The translations under genes were made by a program, and so were the position numbers. A stretch of DNA of 64,000 bases from NCBI GenBank assembly GCA_021325025.1, contig JAJPHZ010000022.1, positions 262,646-326,645 of the forward strand. The letters run 5' to 3'. This stretch comes from Pseudomonadota bacterium (lineage in GTDB: Bacteria; Desulfobacterota; Binatia; Binatales; Binataceae). Shown here piece after piece: positions 8,441 to 17,737 of the stretch; the stretch's first letter is position 1, and each line of letters starts with the position of its first letter. The notes beneath the pieces were generated by a model. It saw only the letters and a list, made by a program, of their open reading frames with translations. It did not search any database and was not told where the DNA came from.

Positions 8441-9388
8441 TCAATCCCGCTCGCCGATCAACGCTGCGGCGCCGTTGGCGAGCATGCGGCGCGCCAACTC
8501 CGCACCGGCCCGCTCGGCTTCGGCAACCTTTGAGCTTAGCGCCACGGACAGCGCATCGCTCATCGAGCGGCCGCCGTCGAGGCTGAAGAGCAGGACACGA
8601 ATGGCAAGGTTCCCGCCTTCGGCCGTGGCCTTGACGCCGATGGGCGAGGCGCACGAGGCGCCAATCTCGGCCAGACAGGCCCGTTCGGCGCTGATCTCGA
8701 TGCGCGTGCGCGGGTCGTCCAGCGTCGCAACCGCGCGTTCGATTTTGTCCGACCCGCCGACCATCCGATCCGCCGCCGCTTCGATCGCCAATGCGCCCTG
8801 TCCGCCGGCCGGCACGAAGTCAGTGTCGGACAGCCGATGCATCGGCGGCAGATCCGATTGTCCCAGCCGTTTGAGTCCGGCCGCCGCCAGGATAATCGCG
8901 TCAAAGGCGCCGGCGCGCAGTCTGGCCAGACGGGTATCGATGTTGCCGCGCAGCGGCTGGAAGTCGAGATCGGGCCGCAGGCGCGTGGCTTCAAAGCGCC
9001 GCCGCAGCGACGACGTGCCCAGGCGCGCTCCGCGCGGCAGGCCCGCCAGGTCCGGACCGCCGGTGAGCAGGACATCGGCCGTGTCCTCGCGCGCGGGAAC
9101 GGCGAGCAGCCGGAAACCCGGCGGCAGGCGCGCAGGCATGTCCTTCATCGAATGCACCGCGAGGTCGATTTGCCCGGCGGCCAGCGCCTGTTCCAGTTCG
9201 CGCACGAACAGCCCTTTGCCGCCCACCCGCACCAGCGACGGCGTGGTCAGCTTGTCGCCGGTGGTCCGGATCGGGACGATTTCGCACGCAAGTCCAGGCA
9301 CCGCGCGCTCGATGGCGTCCTTGACGAGGGCGGCCTGCGCCAGCGCCAAACGGCTGGGACGCGAACCGATACGAAGCGGCGATGGCAT
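8441..9388 (-). CDS. hemC: Porphobilinogen deaminase (hydroxymethylbilane synthase)
   Basis: Joins four porphobilinogen molecules into hydroxymethylbilane, the third common step of tetrapyrrole synthesis, in the cytoplasm. 315 residues, the usual length. Seen: IGSRPSRLALAQA at the start, VHSMKDMP substrate-binding segment, GTSSLRRR, LRGNIDTRL, and the cysteine that carries the dipyrromethane cofactor in EIGASCASPIG (C246). It follows hemA with a 9-base gap, so it is the last gene of a four-gene tetrapyrrole operon. Downstream it converges with the first amidohydrolase gene. Confidence 0.97.
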   Translation of the reverse strand: MPSPLRIGSRPSRLALAQAALVKDAIERAVPGLACEIVPIRTTGDKLTTPSLVRVGGKGLFVRELEQALAAGQIDLAVHSMKDMPARLPPGFRLLAVPAREDTADVLLTGGPDLAGLPRGARLGTSSLRRRFEATRLRPDLDFQPLRGNIDTRLARLRAGAFDAIILAAAGLKRLGQSDLPPMHRLSDTDFVPAGGQGALAIEAAADRMVGGSDKIERAVATLDDPRTRIEISAERACLAEIGASCASPIGVKATAEGGNLAIRVLLFSLDGGRSMSDALSVALSSKVAEAERAGAELARRMLANGAAALIGERD

Positions 9389-9397
9389 TGCTATCGG

Positions 9398-10729
9398 CTA
9401 ATCCTCCGCATCGTCATCATCGGCGATGCGTGCGGGGGCCGGCTTGATTTCCCCGGGCATCTCGCTGCCCAGCAGGCGGCGCGCGACGTCGGCGGCGTAG
9501 ATGCCTTCGACCACACCGTTGTTGCGGCGCAGCTCGGAGAGGATCTGATGGAGGATCTTATTGATGATGCCGCGGCTGAGCGCCTCGATGTGCGTGCGCT
9601 GCTCGCGGGGCAGAGCCGCCAGCCAGGCGCGATGGCGCTGGAGTTCGGCTTCGCGCAGCCGCTCGATGTTGGCGCGGATGTCCTTGATGGCAGGTACCAG
9701 CTCCAACCCCGACAGCCATCGCCAGAACGACTCCAGCTCCCCCTCGACGATGGTCTCGGCCTTTTGCGCCTCGCGCTCGCGCTCCTCGCGCGTGTCGTCG
9801 GTGACCGCTGCCAGGTCGTCGACATTGTAGAGGTAGACGTTGTCCAGTTCGTTGAGCCCTTCGTGGAAGTTGCGCGGCACGCCTAGGTCGATCAAAAACA
9901 TCGGTCGATACTTGCGCTCGTGCAGGACGCCCTCGATATCCTCGCGCGTCAGCAGCGGACGATTGGTGGTCAGCGAGCCAATCACCACGTCGGCAATCTT
10001 CAGATAAGGCCGGTAGTTGTCAAACGGCACCGCAGTGCCGCTCAGCGCGCGCGCCAGCGTCACGGCGCGCTCGAAGGTGCGATTGGTGATGAGCAGCGAT
10101 TCGACGCCCAGGCGCACCAATTGACGCGCGGTGGTCTCGGCCATCTCGCCCGCACCCATCAGCAGTACGGTCTTCTTTTCAAAGGAGTCGAAGATCTGTT
10201 TGGCCAGGTTGATGGCGGCGGAGCTGACCGACACCGTGCCGTGGCCGATGAGCGTACGCTCGCGCACCTTTTTGGCGGCGGAGAAGGCGCGATGGAAGGC
10301 GCGATGGAGCACGATGCCGACGGTGGCGGCTTCGGCCGCGCGCACGTAGGCGTCCTTGAGCTGGCCCAGGATCTGCGGCTCCCCGATCACCATCGAGTCC
10401 AGGCTGGTGCCGACGCGAAACAGATGGCGCGCGGCCTCGCGCCCCTCCAAGCGGTAGACCGCGTCAGCAAAGAGGTCGGGTGTGACGTTGCGCTCCGCGG
10501 CCAGAAATCCGATCAGTTCCCTGGCTGCGGCTTCTGCATCACCGGCCACGGCGATTATCTCGACGCGGTTGCACGTCGAGATCAGCGCTGCCTCCGATAC
10601 CGAGGGCGCTACCAGCTTAAGACGCGACAGCGCCGCCACCAGCTCGTCGTCGCGGAACGCCAGCCGTTCGCGAACCTCAACGGCGGCGGTGCGATGGTTG
10701 ATCCCGACGATGAGCAGCGACTGCGCCAT
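9398..10729 (-). CDS. hemA: Glutamyl-tRNA reductase
   Basis: Reduces Glu-tRNA(Glu) with NADPH to glutamate-1-semialdehyde, the committed step of C5-pathway tetrapyrrole synthesis. 443 residues from the ATG at 10729 (MAQSLLIVGINHRTA), one base after the stop of the upstream gene; an earlier ATG at 10750 lacks an SD. Seen: catalytic Cys in LISTCNRVEI (C53), SMVIGEPQILGQLKDAY, the NADPH loop LLMGAGEMAE, ITNRTFERA, and a C-terminal dimerisation helix. The C-terminus is Asp/Glu-rich (DDDDAED). Together with hemC it shows this organism uses the tRNA-dependent route to 5-aminolevulinate. Confidence 0.97.
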   Translation of the reverse strand: MAQSLLIVGINHRTAAVEVRERLAFRDDELVAALSRLKLVAPSVSEAALISTCNRVEIIAVAGDAEAAARELIGFLAAERNVTPDLFADAVYRLEGREAARHLFRVGTSLDSMVIGEPQILGQLKDAYVRAAEAATVGIVLHRAFHRAFSAAKKVRERTLIGHGTVSVSSAAINLAKQIFDSFEKKTVLLMGAGEMAETTARQLVRLGVESLLITNRTFERAVTLARALSGTAVPFDNYRPYLKIADVVIGSLTTNRPLLTREDIEGVLHERKYRPMFLIDLGVPRNFHEGLNELDNVYLYNVDDLAAVTDDTREEREREAQKAETIVEGELESFWRWLSGLELVPAIKDIRANIERLREAELQRHRAWLAALPREQRTHIEALSRGIINKILHQILSELRRNNGVVEGIYAADVARRLLGSEMPGEIKPAPARIADDDDAED

Positions 10730-10730
10730 C

Positions 10731-11552
10731 TCAGCCGAAGCTCCCTCCATGTTTGCCGGGATACAGCAGGCTGACGCCGACGAAGGAGCCGACCAGCACC
10801 GCGAATACCACGATGGTCAGGGTTGCCGCGCGCCGCCCGCGCCATCCCACGGTCAGCCGCGATTCGAGCAATGCGGCGTAAAGCACCCAAGTGATCAACG
10901 ACCACGACTCGCGCGGTTCCCACGACCAGAAACGGCCCCAGGTGTGCTGCGCCCACAGCGCGCCGCTGAGAATCGCCAGCGTCAGCAACAGAAAACCCCA
11001 TCCCAGCAGGCGGTAGTTGATGCGGTCGAGTTTCTCCAGGCTGGGCATCGTGCCGTGCCCGCTCAGCATCGGACGATGGGCCTTTAGCCGCGATTCCTGA
11101 AACAGGTAAACCAGACTGACGGTGGCCGCCAGCACGAACAGCGCCTCGCCCGCAAACGCCAGCGTGACGTGGACCGGCAACCAGATGCTGCGCAGTGCGC
11201 TGGGCAACGTGCCGCTCCCGCCCGCCATCGCCTCCGACGCGCCCAGCGCAATCAGCACCGAGGGTGCAACCAGCGCACCGATCACGGCCAGGCGCAGACG
11301 CACGATCAGAATCAGGCCCGCCAACGCCGTCACCCAGGCCAGAAAGGAAAGCGCCTGCGTGAAGTTGGCGACCGGAATGTTGCCGGCCTGTACGCCGCGC
11401 GCGATCAGGTCCAGCGCGTGGCAGACCGCACCGGCCGCCAACGCGCTAACCGCGTAGCCAGTCAGCCGCTGGACGCGGGTGCTGAAATCGACGGCGAAGA
11501 GCACCGACGCCACCGCGTAGCAAATCAGTGCCGGGAGTAGCCAGATGGTCAT
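10731..11552 (-). CDS. CcsA/HemX-like cytochrome c assembly family membrane protein
   Basis: A polytopic inner-membrane protein of 273 residues with eight predicted helices. The haem-handling Trp-rich loop typical of the CcsA/CcmC family is present: WGRFWSWEPRESWS, a variant of the WWD motif. In Bacillus and many deltaproteobacterial genomes a homologue (HemX) precedes hemA and affects glutamyl-tRNA reductase level; in other bacteria CcsA exports or presents haem for cytochrome c maturation. Here the position between the precorrin-2 dehydrogenase gene and hemA favours the HemX-like role. The start ATG overlaps the previous gene's stop (ATGA), indicating translational coupling. Confidence 0.9.
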   Translation of the reverse strand: MTIWLLPALICYAVASVLFAVDFSTRVQRLTGYAVSALAAGAVCHALDLIARGVQAGNIPVANFTQALSFLAWVTALAGLILIVRLRLAVIGALVAPSVLIALGASEAMAGGSGTLPSALRSIWLPVHVTLAFAGEALFVLAATVSLVYLFQESRLKAHRPMLSGHGTMPSLEKLDRINYRLLGWGFLLLTLAILSGALWAQHTWGRFWSWEPRESWSLITWVLYAALLESRLTVGWRGRRAATLTIVVFAVLVGSFVGVSLLYPGKHGGSFG

Positions 11553-12250
11553 GCGCTCTCTGCCGGCGATGCGCCGCGAAGGGCGGCCAATTTTTCCATC
11601 CCCAGGTCCGCCATGCGCACGGCGGCGCCCAGGCATCGGCCGACGATTCGCTCGACCGCATCGGCGTCACGGCTGCGCAAGGCGTCGTCCAGGTCCGACG
11701 CCGCCAGTGCCGCCAGCTTATGAGCGCGCGCGCCGGGGTCGGGCTCATGACGTTTGAGCCATTCTCGCGCTGCGGCCATCACGTCGAGTAAGTCCTCATA
11801 TTCCGGGCCGAGCCATCGCTCGAGTCGATGGCGCACCAGGCGCGCCATGGCAGGACTGGCGCCCGCGGTTGAAATCGCCACCTGAAGCCGTCCACGGCGA
11901 GCGACGGCGGGCACAATGAACGAGCAGAATTCCGGCGCGTCGGCCACGTTTATCGGGATACGAAGGTGACGGGCTTCTTCAAACAAGCGGCGCTGCAGGC
12001 GGCGATCGCTGGTGGCGGCATAAACCAGGTCAAAGCCGCGCATGTCGCCGGAGCGATAGGGGCGAGGCAGCAGGCAAACGCGTTCCGACCTGCCCAGCCG
12101 CGCCATATCCGGCGTGACGCGCGGGCTGATGACCGTCACGCGCGCACCGGCGTCAAGCAGCGGATGAATCTTGCGCGCGGCGACCGGGCCGCCGCCGACC
12201 ACCAGGCAGGGCCGGTTTTCGACCTGGAGAAATATCGGAATAAATCCCAT
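11549..12250 (-). CDS. Precorrin-2 dehydrogenase / sirohydrochlorin ferrochelatase (CysG N-domain, Met8-like)
   Basis: NAD-dependent oxidation of precorrin-2 to sirohydrochlorin, often with iron insertion to make siroheme. 233 residues from the ATG at 12250 (MGFIPIFLQVENRPCLVVGGG). The Rossmann motif VVGGGPVAARK is characteristic; AATSD and the NVADAPEFCSFIVPAV segment containing the catalytic-type Asp follow, then STAGASPAMARLVR of the dimerisation/active-site region. First gene of the tetrapyrrole operon; 4-base overlap with the next gene. No uroporphyrin methyltransferase domain is fused, so that enzyme must be elsewhere. Confidence 0.92.
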   Translation of the reverse strand: MGFIPIFLQVENRPCLVVGGGPVAARKIHPLLDAGARVTVISPRVTPDMARLGRSERVCLLPRPYRSGDMRGFDLVYAATSDRRLQRRLFEEARHLRIPINVADAPEFCSFIVPAVARRGRLQVAISTAGASPAMARLVRHRLERWLGPEYEDLLDVMAAAREWLKRHEPDPGARAHKLAALAASDLDDALRSRDADAVERIVGRCLGAAVRMADLGMEKLAALRGASPAESA

Positions 12251-12313
12251 GCCGTGCCGGGATTTTATTACAGCGGCAGCGCGCAAAGCGAGTGCCCGCG
12301 CGCTCGGGAGTCC

Positions 12314-13081
12314 TTATCTGGGCGGCATGCGCAACGCGCCGTCGAGCCTGATGGTCTCGCCGTTGAGCATCGGGTTTTCCACGATATGGCGTGCCAGCAT
12401 CGCGTACTCCGAGGGCCTGCCCAGGCGGCGCGGAAAGGGGATGTTGGCTTCCAGGGCTTTGCGCACCGGTTCGGGCAACGTGGCCAGCATCGGGGTTTCG
12501 AACGTTCCGGGCGCGATGGTGCACACGCGCACGCCGATCGACGCCAGGTCGCGCGCGATCGGCAGCGTCATCGCCATCACGCCGCCTTTGGACGCTGAAT
12601 ACGCCGCCTGGCCGATCTGTCCCTCGAACGCCGCCACCGACGCGGTATTGATCATCACCCCGCGCTCGCCGTCGGCATTGGGCTTGTTCTTGGCCATCTC
12701 CACCGCCGCCAGACGGATGACGTTGAAGGTCCCGATGAGATTTACCTCGATCACCTTGGTAAAGCGCTTGAGCGAGGCGGGTGCCTCCTTGGTTAGAATC
12801 CGCTCGGCGGTGGCGATCCCGGCGCAGTTGATCAGAACGTGAATCGCGCCGAATTTGGCGCGTGCCGCGCCGAGTGCCTGGAGCACCTGCTCTTCGGAAG
12901 TGACGTCGGCGGGTGCGAAGATCCCCGGCCGGTCCAGCGTCTTGAGCACCTCGCCCGCGGGTGCCGAGGGCAAGTCGAGCAGGACGACGCTGGCGCCGGC
13001 GCGGGCAAACTCGCGGGCGCTGGCCGCCCCCAGTCCCGAACCGCCGCCGGTGATCATTACAACCGCGTCCTTGACGTCCAT
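12314..13081 (-). CDS. Short-chain dehydrogenase, 3-hydroxyacyl-CoA dehydrogenase type II (HSD10)-like
   Basis: NAD-dependent dehydrogenase of 255 residues. Seen: cofactor motif [12 protein letters not shown], catalytic Ser in [18 protein letters not shown] with catalytic Tyr and Lys, and [11 protein letters not shown]. The insertion [15 protein letters not shown] before the active-site strand and the [16 protein letters not shown] wording are typical of the HSD10 subgroup, which oxidises 3-hydroxyacyl-CoA in fatty-acid or branched-chain degradation. The start at 13081 is set by AAAGGAG 9 bases upstream. It lies upstream of the tetrapyrrole operon on the same strand but is probably unrelated to it. 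Confidence 0.92.
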   Translation of the reverse strand: MDVKDAVVMITGGGSGLGAASAREFARAGASVVLLDLPSAPAGEVLKTLDRPGIFAPADVTSEEQVLQALGAARAKFGAIHVLINCAGIATAERILTKEAPASLKRFTKVIEVNLIGTFNVIRLAAVEMAKNKPNADGERGVMINTASVAAFEGQIGQAAYSASKGGVMAMTLPIARDLASIGVRVCTIAPGTFETPMLATLPEPVRKALEANIPFPRRLGRPSEYAMLARHIVENPMLNGETIRLDGALRMPPR

Positions 13082-13455
13082 CGCCCAATCTCCTTTCGCC
13101 CCGGCCAATGCCGAGCGCGCGGCTTTAACACCGCCCGCGCAACCCAAGCGTAACCGTGAACTCATACGATGGTAATCGTCGCCAATCAAGAATCGGCAAA
13201 CCAACTTGGCGATAGGCGGGCGCGGATACGGTCCATTTAAAAAACGCCCGATGTGCGGTGCGGTCTTGCCCACGTAATTGAATTGGCGTCTATATTACGA
13301 GGCGGGCGGTGTTCGGGGCATTTTATGACCCGCATCGGCCTGTGGCGTGCCGGTTTGCAACTTGGCGGCGGACAACTTGCGCGCAGCGCGGCGCACGCCT
13401 AGCCTTACACTGTTGAGCGGGGTTTCGTGCTGTATTCCCGGAGTGGTAATGCCCC
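13082..13455. other. Divergent promoter region, SDR / NtrC-type regulator
   Basis: 374 bases between two divergent genes. A less GC-rich patch around 13260-13300 includes TTGCCC and TATATT separated by 19 bases, a possible but loosely spaced sigma-70-like promoter for the regulator operon. No clear sigma-54 -24/-12 site, repeat or RNA gene was found. Confidence 0.4.
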
Positions 13456-14823
13456 ATGGCTGACAAGCGCATTCTGATTGCCGAAGACGATCGCGCCACG
13501 CGCGAGAGCTGGTCGGAACTGCTTGGCTCCTGGGGCTACCAGGTCGAGGTGACCGAGGACGGCCAACAGGCACTGGAGGCGGCGCTCAGCCGCCCGCCGC
13601 AGATTGTGCTGGCCGACCTCAAGATGGCGCGCAAGGACGGTCTGACGCTGTTGCGCGAAATCCGCGAGGCGGGACTGGACGTGGCGGTGGTGATGATCTC
13701 GGGTGAAGGCGACATTCCCGATGCGGTTTCTGCGATCAAGCTGGGCGCCTACGATTATTTGCGCAAACCGGTCGACCCGGCCCATCTCAAGGCGCTGCTC
13801 GCCAACATCATGGACCATCTGAGCGTGCGCGAAGAAAACGACCGGCTGCGCCGCCGCCTGCTCGGCGAAGGCGAGCTGGGCGCGATGGTAGGGCGGTCGC
13901 TGGCGATGCGCCGGGTGCTGACGCTGATCGATCAGATCGCGCCCACCGACGCCTCGGCCATCATCACCGGCGAAAGCGGCACCGGCAAGGAGATGGTGGC
14001 GCGCACCATACATGCGCTCTCCAAGCGCCGCCAGGGGCCGTATATCGCTGTCAACTGCGCGGCCATCCCCGAAAGCCTGATGGAAAGCGAGTTGTTCGGG
14101 CATGAGCGCGGCGCCTTTACCGGCGCCGACCGCCGCCGCGAGGGCTACTTCGAGCTGGCCGAGGGCGGCACGCTGCTGCTCGATGAAATCAGCGAGATGC
14201 GCGTGGAGCTGCAGGCCAAGCTGCTGCGGGTTCTGGAGGAGCACAAGCTGCGGCGGGTGGGAGGCAGCGTGGAGTTGCCGCTCAATGTACGGGTTCTGGC
14301 CGCTTCCAACCGTCCGCTTGACCGTGCGATTCGCGAAGGACGCCTGCGCGAGGACCTTTATTACCGGCTTAACGTCTTTTCCATCGAGTTGCCGCCGCTG
14401 CGCGAACGGACCGACGATATTCCGCTGCTGGTGGATGCTTTTATCCGGCAGTTCGCGGCGCAAACCGGCAAACCCATTCAGGCCGCCGACCACGACTGCC
14501 TGCAAGCCCTGAAGTCCCATCCCTGGCCGGGTAACGTGCGGCAGTTGCGCAACGTTATCGAACGGGCCGTAATCGTCGGCCATCCGCCGCTGCTGACCGT
14601 CAGCGACCTGCCGGGCGAAATCAAACCCGGTCAGGGCGAGGGCACGATGCAGATCCGACTGGGCTCGACGCTCGACGACATCGAACGCGACCTTATATTG
14701 AGGACGATCGAATTCACCGGGGGAAACAAGACTCGCGCCGCCGAAGTACTGGGCGTAAGCTTGAAGACGCTCTACAATCGGTTGGAACGCTACGAAAGAA
14801 AGGAACCGGCGGAAGCGGACTAA
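13456..14823 (+). CDS. NtrC-family sigma-54-dependent response regulator
   Basis: A 455-residue enhancer-binding protein that, once phosphorylated, remodels sigma-54 RNA polymerase. Domains: receiver (1-120) with acidic pocket EDD, phospho-acceptor D54 and K104; AAA+ (about 140-375) with Walker A GESGTGKE (172-179), the sigma-54-contacting loop GAFTGA (219-224) and Walker B LLLDEISEM; C-terminal Fis-type helix-turn-helix NKTRAAEVLGVSLKTLYNRL. The histidine kinase follows after 21 bases, so the pair is a two-component system. Its target promoters are not identifiable in the window. Confidence 0.96.
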   Translation: MADKRILIAEDDRATRESWSELLGSWGYQVEVTEDGQQALEAALSRPPQIVLADLKMARKDGLTLLREIREAGLDVAVVMISGEGDIPDAVSAIKLGAYDYLRKPVDPAHLKALLANIMDHLSVREENDRLRRRLLGEGELGAMVGRSLAMRRVLTLIDQIAPTDASAIITGESGTGKEMVARTIHALSKRRQGPYIAVNCAAIPESLMESELFGHERGAFTGADRRREGYFELAEGGTLLLDEISEMRVELQAKLLRVLEEHKLRRVGGSVELPLNVRVLAASNRPLDRAIREGRLREDLYYRLNVFSIELPPLRERTDDIPLLVDAFIRQFAAQTGKPIQAADHDCLQALKSHPWPGNVRQLRNVIERAVIVGHPPLLTVSDLPGEIKPGQGEGTMQIRLGSTLDDIERDLILRTIEFTGGNKTRAAEVLGVSLKTLYNRLERYERKEPAEAD

Positions 14824-14844
14824 ATCGCCGGTGGTCGTCCAAGC

Positions 14845-16680
14845 GTGGGTCTGCGCGCCAAACTGCCCACCACGTTTCTGATTTTGGTGACCGCCGCCAT
14901 CGTCGCGGTCAGCGTCCTGTACCTGGACCGGATGCTGCGGCTGATGGCGCACGGGCTGGTTACCTCGGCTGATCGCTGCAGCAAAGAGGTGTTCGAACAG
15001 GTACGCGTCGCGCTCAGCGACGCCGGTAGTACCGAGCCCGCGGCGGTGCTGCGCGCGGACAAGGCGCTCAACGCCGCCATCGGCTCGGCCCTGGCATTCA
15101 GCGAATACGTCGTCTACCTGCGCGTGGTCTCGATCGATGGCCGCGACCTGCTCAGGCCCGACAGCGAGGCCGACGCCCAATCCTACTCCAAGGCGGAGCG
15201 GGCCGCGCTGCCAATCTCCGATCTGGAGGACCTGGCCGCCTCGAACTGGCCGCTGGGGCTTTTGCGCGCGCTGTGGACCGACCATCTTTATGAATCCAGC
15301 CGCACCATCGAGGTCAACGCCAAACCCTTCGGCACGATCAGGGTGGGCGTGTCCACCGGGCTGATCGTCAACCGCGTGCATCAGACCACCGAATCGGTGG
15401 CGATGATTACGCTGGTGGCGGTGATTCTGACCACGGTGGCGGCGCTGTTTTTGAGCAATCTGATCCTGCGCCCGGTGCTGGCGGTCACCACCAGCATGGA
15501 GCAACTGGCGGCGGGAAACGCCGAGGTTAACCTCGACCTGGGCGGACGCGATGAGTTCGCCAACCTGGCCGACAAATTCAACGTCCTATCGCGGCGCATT
15601 CGGGCTGAACGCAGCCGCTGGGAGAGCGAACGCGGCAGCATTTTCGACGCGCTGCGTTCGATCCGCGACCTGGTGATGCTGATCGACAGCGACGGCACGC
15701 TGCTGTTCGCCAATGGCGAGGCGCAGCAGGTGCTCGAGCTGCCGTCGGGCGGCGCCGAGGGCAAACCCTTGCGGATGCTGTTGGGCGCCGACCATCCGCT
15801 GATGCAGCTAATCGGTCCGGCGCTGGCGGCGGGAACCGAGGTGCGCGACGTTGCCTTCGAAATCGGCGACCGCTTCGACCGGCGCCGCTTTTTGGTTTCG
15901 GCCCTGTCGCTGGGCGCAGGCCGTGAAAGCGCCGGTCTGCTGGTGATCATGCGCGACCTCGAGCAGGTGCGCGAACTGGAAAGTGTGGTCGATCAGTCCA
16001 GCCGCCTGGCCCGTCTGGGCAGCCTGTTGTCGGGCGTGGCGCATCAGATCCGCACTCCGCTCAATGTGATGACGCTGCAACTGGAGCTGCTGCGCCAGGA
16101 CCTCTTGGGCGGACGCGACGCCGAGCCGCGCATCGGGCGGGTCAGCCAGGAGATCGCGCGGCTGGCCAAAGCGATCGATGCGCTGATGCGCTTCATGCGT
16201 CCCGAACAGCTCAAGCGCGAAGACCTGGCGGTCAACGACCTGTTGCGCGAGATCGGCACTCAGGTCGCGCGCCCCAACATCCGCGTCGAATACCAGCTCG
16301 ATCCTACTTTGCCGCCGATCAAGGCCGACCACGACTTGCTCAGCGAGGCGCTGCGCAACATGGTCAACAACGGGGTCGAGGCGATGCCCGAGGGCGGGGT
16401 ACTCACGCTCCGCAGCGCACATCGCCAGGGCGACACCGTCGAGATTGATATCAAGGATCGCGGGATCGGGATCAGCGAGGAAAATCTCAAACGCATCTTC
16501 AACCTTTACTTTACGACCAAGGAAGGGGGCTCGGGCCTGGGCCTGTCATTGGCGCTGCGCGCCATCGACCTGCATGGCGGCTCGGTGGCGGTTGATTCCA
16601 AAGTGGGCGCTGGAACCACCTTTAGAATCCAGCTACCGACCGGCGCCGGGGCAACGCTGGTCGATGCCCAGGCGAGTTAG
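14845..16680 (+). CDS. Membrane sensor histidine kinase (HAMP-PAS-HisKA-HATPase)
   Basis: Presumed partner of the upstream NtrC-type regulator. 611 residues from a GTG codon. Layout: membrane helix ~8-27, periplasmic sensor loop ~28-183, second helix ~185-206, HAMP ~206-258, PAS ~265-375, HisKA with phospho-acceptor His400 in VAHQIRTPLN, and HATPase_c with N-box MVNNGVEAMPEG, DRGIG and GSGLGLSL boxes. This is the NtrB/ZraS/AtoS-like type commonly paired with NtrC regulators. The sensor loop shows no recognised ligand domain. The GTG start is inferred from the short gap and the arrangement of the first helix. Confidence 0.94.
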   Translation: MGLRAKLPTTFLILVTAAIVAVSVLYLDRMLRLMAHGLVTSADRCSKEVFEQVRVALSDAGSTEPAAVLRADKALNAAIGSALAFSEYVVYLRVVSIDGRDLLRPDSEADAQSYSKAERAALPISDLEDLAASNWPLGLLRALWTDHLYESSRTIEVNAKPFGTIRVGVSTGLIVNRVHQTTESVAMITLVAVILTTVAALFLSNLILRPVLAVTTSMEQLAAGNAEVNLDLGGRDEFANLADKFNVLSRRIRAERSRWESERGSIFDALRSIRDLVMLIDSDGTLLFANGEAQQVLELPSGGAEGKPLRMLLGADHPLMQLIGPALAAGTEVRDVAFEIGDRFDRRRFLVSALSLGAGRESAGLLVIMRDLEQVRELESVVDQSSRLARLGSLLSGVAHQIRTPLNVMTLQLELLRQDLLGGRDAEPRIGRVSQEIARLAKAIDALMRFMRPEQLKREDLAVNDLLREIGTQVARPNIRVEYQLDPTLPPIKADHDLLSEALRNMVNNGVEAMPEGGVLTLRSAHRQGDTVEIDIKDRGIGISEENLKRIFNLYFTTKEGGSGLGLSLALRAIDLHGGSVAVDSKVGAGTTFRIQLPTGAGATLVDAQAS

Positions 16681-16684
16681 TCAT

Positions 16685-17248
16685 TTGGCACCGTCTTATC
16701 TGCGTACAAGGGTCGCGGAAGCGATGCTTTCCGCAGGGATTATGGCTTTCTGCGCTGGTTGCGCGAGCCAGTCAGGCAATGCCTGGCGGGCGTGGGTTGC
16801 CTCTTTAACCCATCCTGCGGCGCCGCCGCCCGCGGTGGCGCCGCAGACCGCATCCAAAGGACAGCAATTCCGTGACATCGAACCTGAAGTCAGCGCCGCG
16901 CCGGTACCTGCTGCTGGCGCCCGCATCGGCGCCGAACAGCCCAAGCCGCGGCCCCCTGAGCCGGCCGCGGCGCAAAGTCCCCCGGTCCCGACCGTAACAT
17001 CGGCCATGAGCGGCGCGACTCGTCAGGAAGCCGAGGCCGCCATCAATGAGGTCGATAAACGCCTGGCCTTGGCGGGCGGCTCGGGTGATGGGCAAAGTCA
17101 GCAAATAACCGTGATTCGCAAACTGCGCGACAGCGCCCAGCAGGCGCTTGAGGAGCGGGATTATCTGACCGCCCAGAGCCTTGCACAGAAGGCGTCCATC
17201 CTGGCCTCCCAACTGCCGGGCGCAGGGCAGAGCACGCCGTCACATTAG
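16685..17248 (+). CDS. Hypothetical lipoprotein in the two-component operon
   Basis: A reading frame of 187 residues from a TTG, 4 bases after the kinase stop. The TTG start gives a proper signal peptide: positive RTR, a hydrophobic stretch, then the lipobox-like FCAGC. A later ATG at 16724 would remove the basic part. The middle is low-complexity Pro/Ala (residues ~40-110) and the C-terminus is helical (EAEAAINEVDKRLALAGG, then AQQALEERDYLTAQSLAQKA), resembling a single TPR-like hairpin. No family recognised. Its position suggests an envelope partner of the sensor kinase, which is inference only. Confidence 0.55.
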   Translation: MAPSYLRTRVAEAMLSAGIMAFCAGCASQSGNAWRAWVASLTHPAAPPPAVAPQTASKGQQFRDIEPEVSAAPVPAAGARIGAEQPKPRPPEPAAAQSPPVPTVTSAMSGATRQEAEAAINEVDKRLALAGGSGDGQSQQITVIRKLRDSAQQALEERDYLTAQSLAQKASILASQLPGAGQSTPSH

Positions 17249-17737
17249 CGAAACGACGCGCGAGCGTGGCCGGGAGCGGTTGGTGACGGTCCGCGATGCC
17301 ATCCCTCCGTGCGCGGTCATGCCGCGGCGCGGCTTGCCGCGCCAGACGCGGATCTCGCGCAAAGCCGGTTCGCCCATTTCGCGGCCGCTTTCCAGAGCTT
17401 TGCTCAGCGCATCGGGGTCGATGCCGAGCATTTCGCACAGGTTGCGGAAGGCGAAAATACCGCTGCGGTTGCACGAATGCATCCACAGGCGGACTTCCTC
17501 GAACAGCATGCGCCCCCTGCGGCTGCGCGCTCCCCGATACTTGTAGTAGCAGGCAATCGCGTCGGCCAGCACGGCGAAGGCCAGCCGATGCTCCCCGTCC
17601 TGCCAACGCCGCCGTCCGACGATATCGTAATACTGTACGGGAAGAACGGTATCCCCCCGGAAGTTGGCCGGCAGCGATGCCTCTAGGCGGGCGCCTACCT
17701 CCAACGCCGACTCCGTACCGCGCTTTGAAGTTTCCAT
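17240..17737 (-). CDS. Conserved hypothetical protein
   Basis: 165 residues. The start is fixed by GGGAGGAG 5 bases before the ATG. The core (residues ~45-115) reads as an all-helical domain: LAFAVLADAIACYYKYRG, MLFEEVRLWMHSCN, FAFRNLCEMLGIDPDALSKAL. From memory, short proteins with the same pattern (helix, R-rich linker, FxNxCexLglDPdxlr) are common uncharacterised proteins in deltaproteobacterial-type genomes; I know of no function. The last helix pair could be a DNA-binding-like fold. The Arg-rich tail is probably unstructured. It overlaps the 3' end of the lipoprotein gene by 9 bases, convergently. Confidence 0.7.
   Translation of the reverse strand: METSKRGTESALEVGARLEASLPANFRGDTVLPVQYYDIVGRRRWQDGEHRLAFAVLADAIACYYKYRGARSRRGRMLFEEVRLWMHSCNRSGIFAFRNLCEMLGIDPDALSKALESGREMGEPALREIRVWRGKPRRGMTAHGGMASRTVTNRSRPRSRVVSLM

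Noticed and set aside
13405..15504. A 699-codon open frame on the minus strand under the NtrC regulator and kinase
   Set aside because: It is antisense to two clearly homologous genes; its product is Arg/Gln/His-rich with no domain, as expected for shadow frames in high-GC DNA.
16681..16705. Sigma-54 promoter-like TTGGCACC in front of the lipoprotein gene
   Set aside because: The TGGCAC element is present but the -12 TTGCA part is not at the required spacing.
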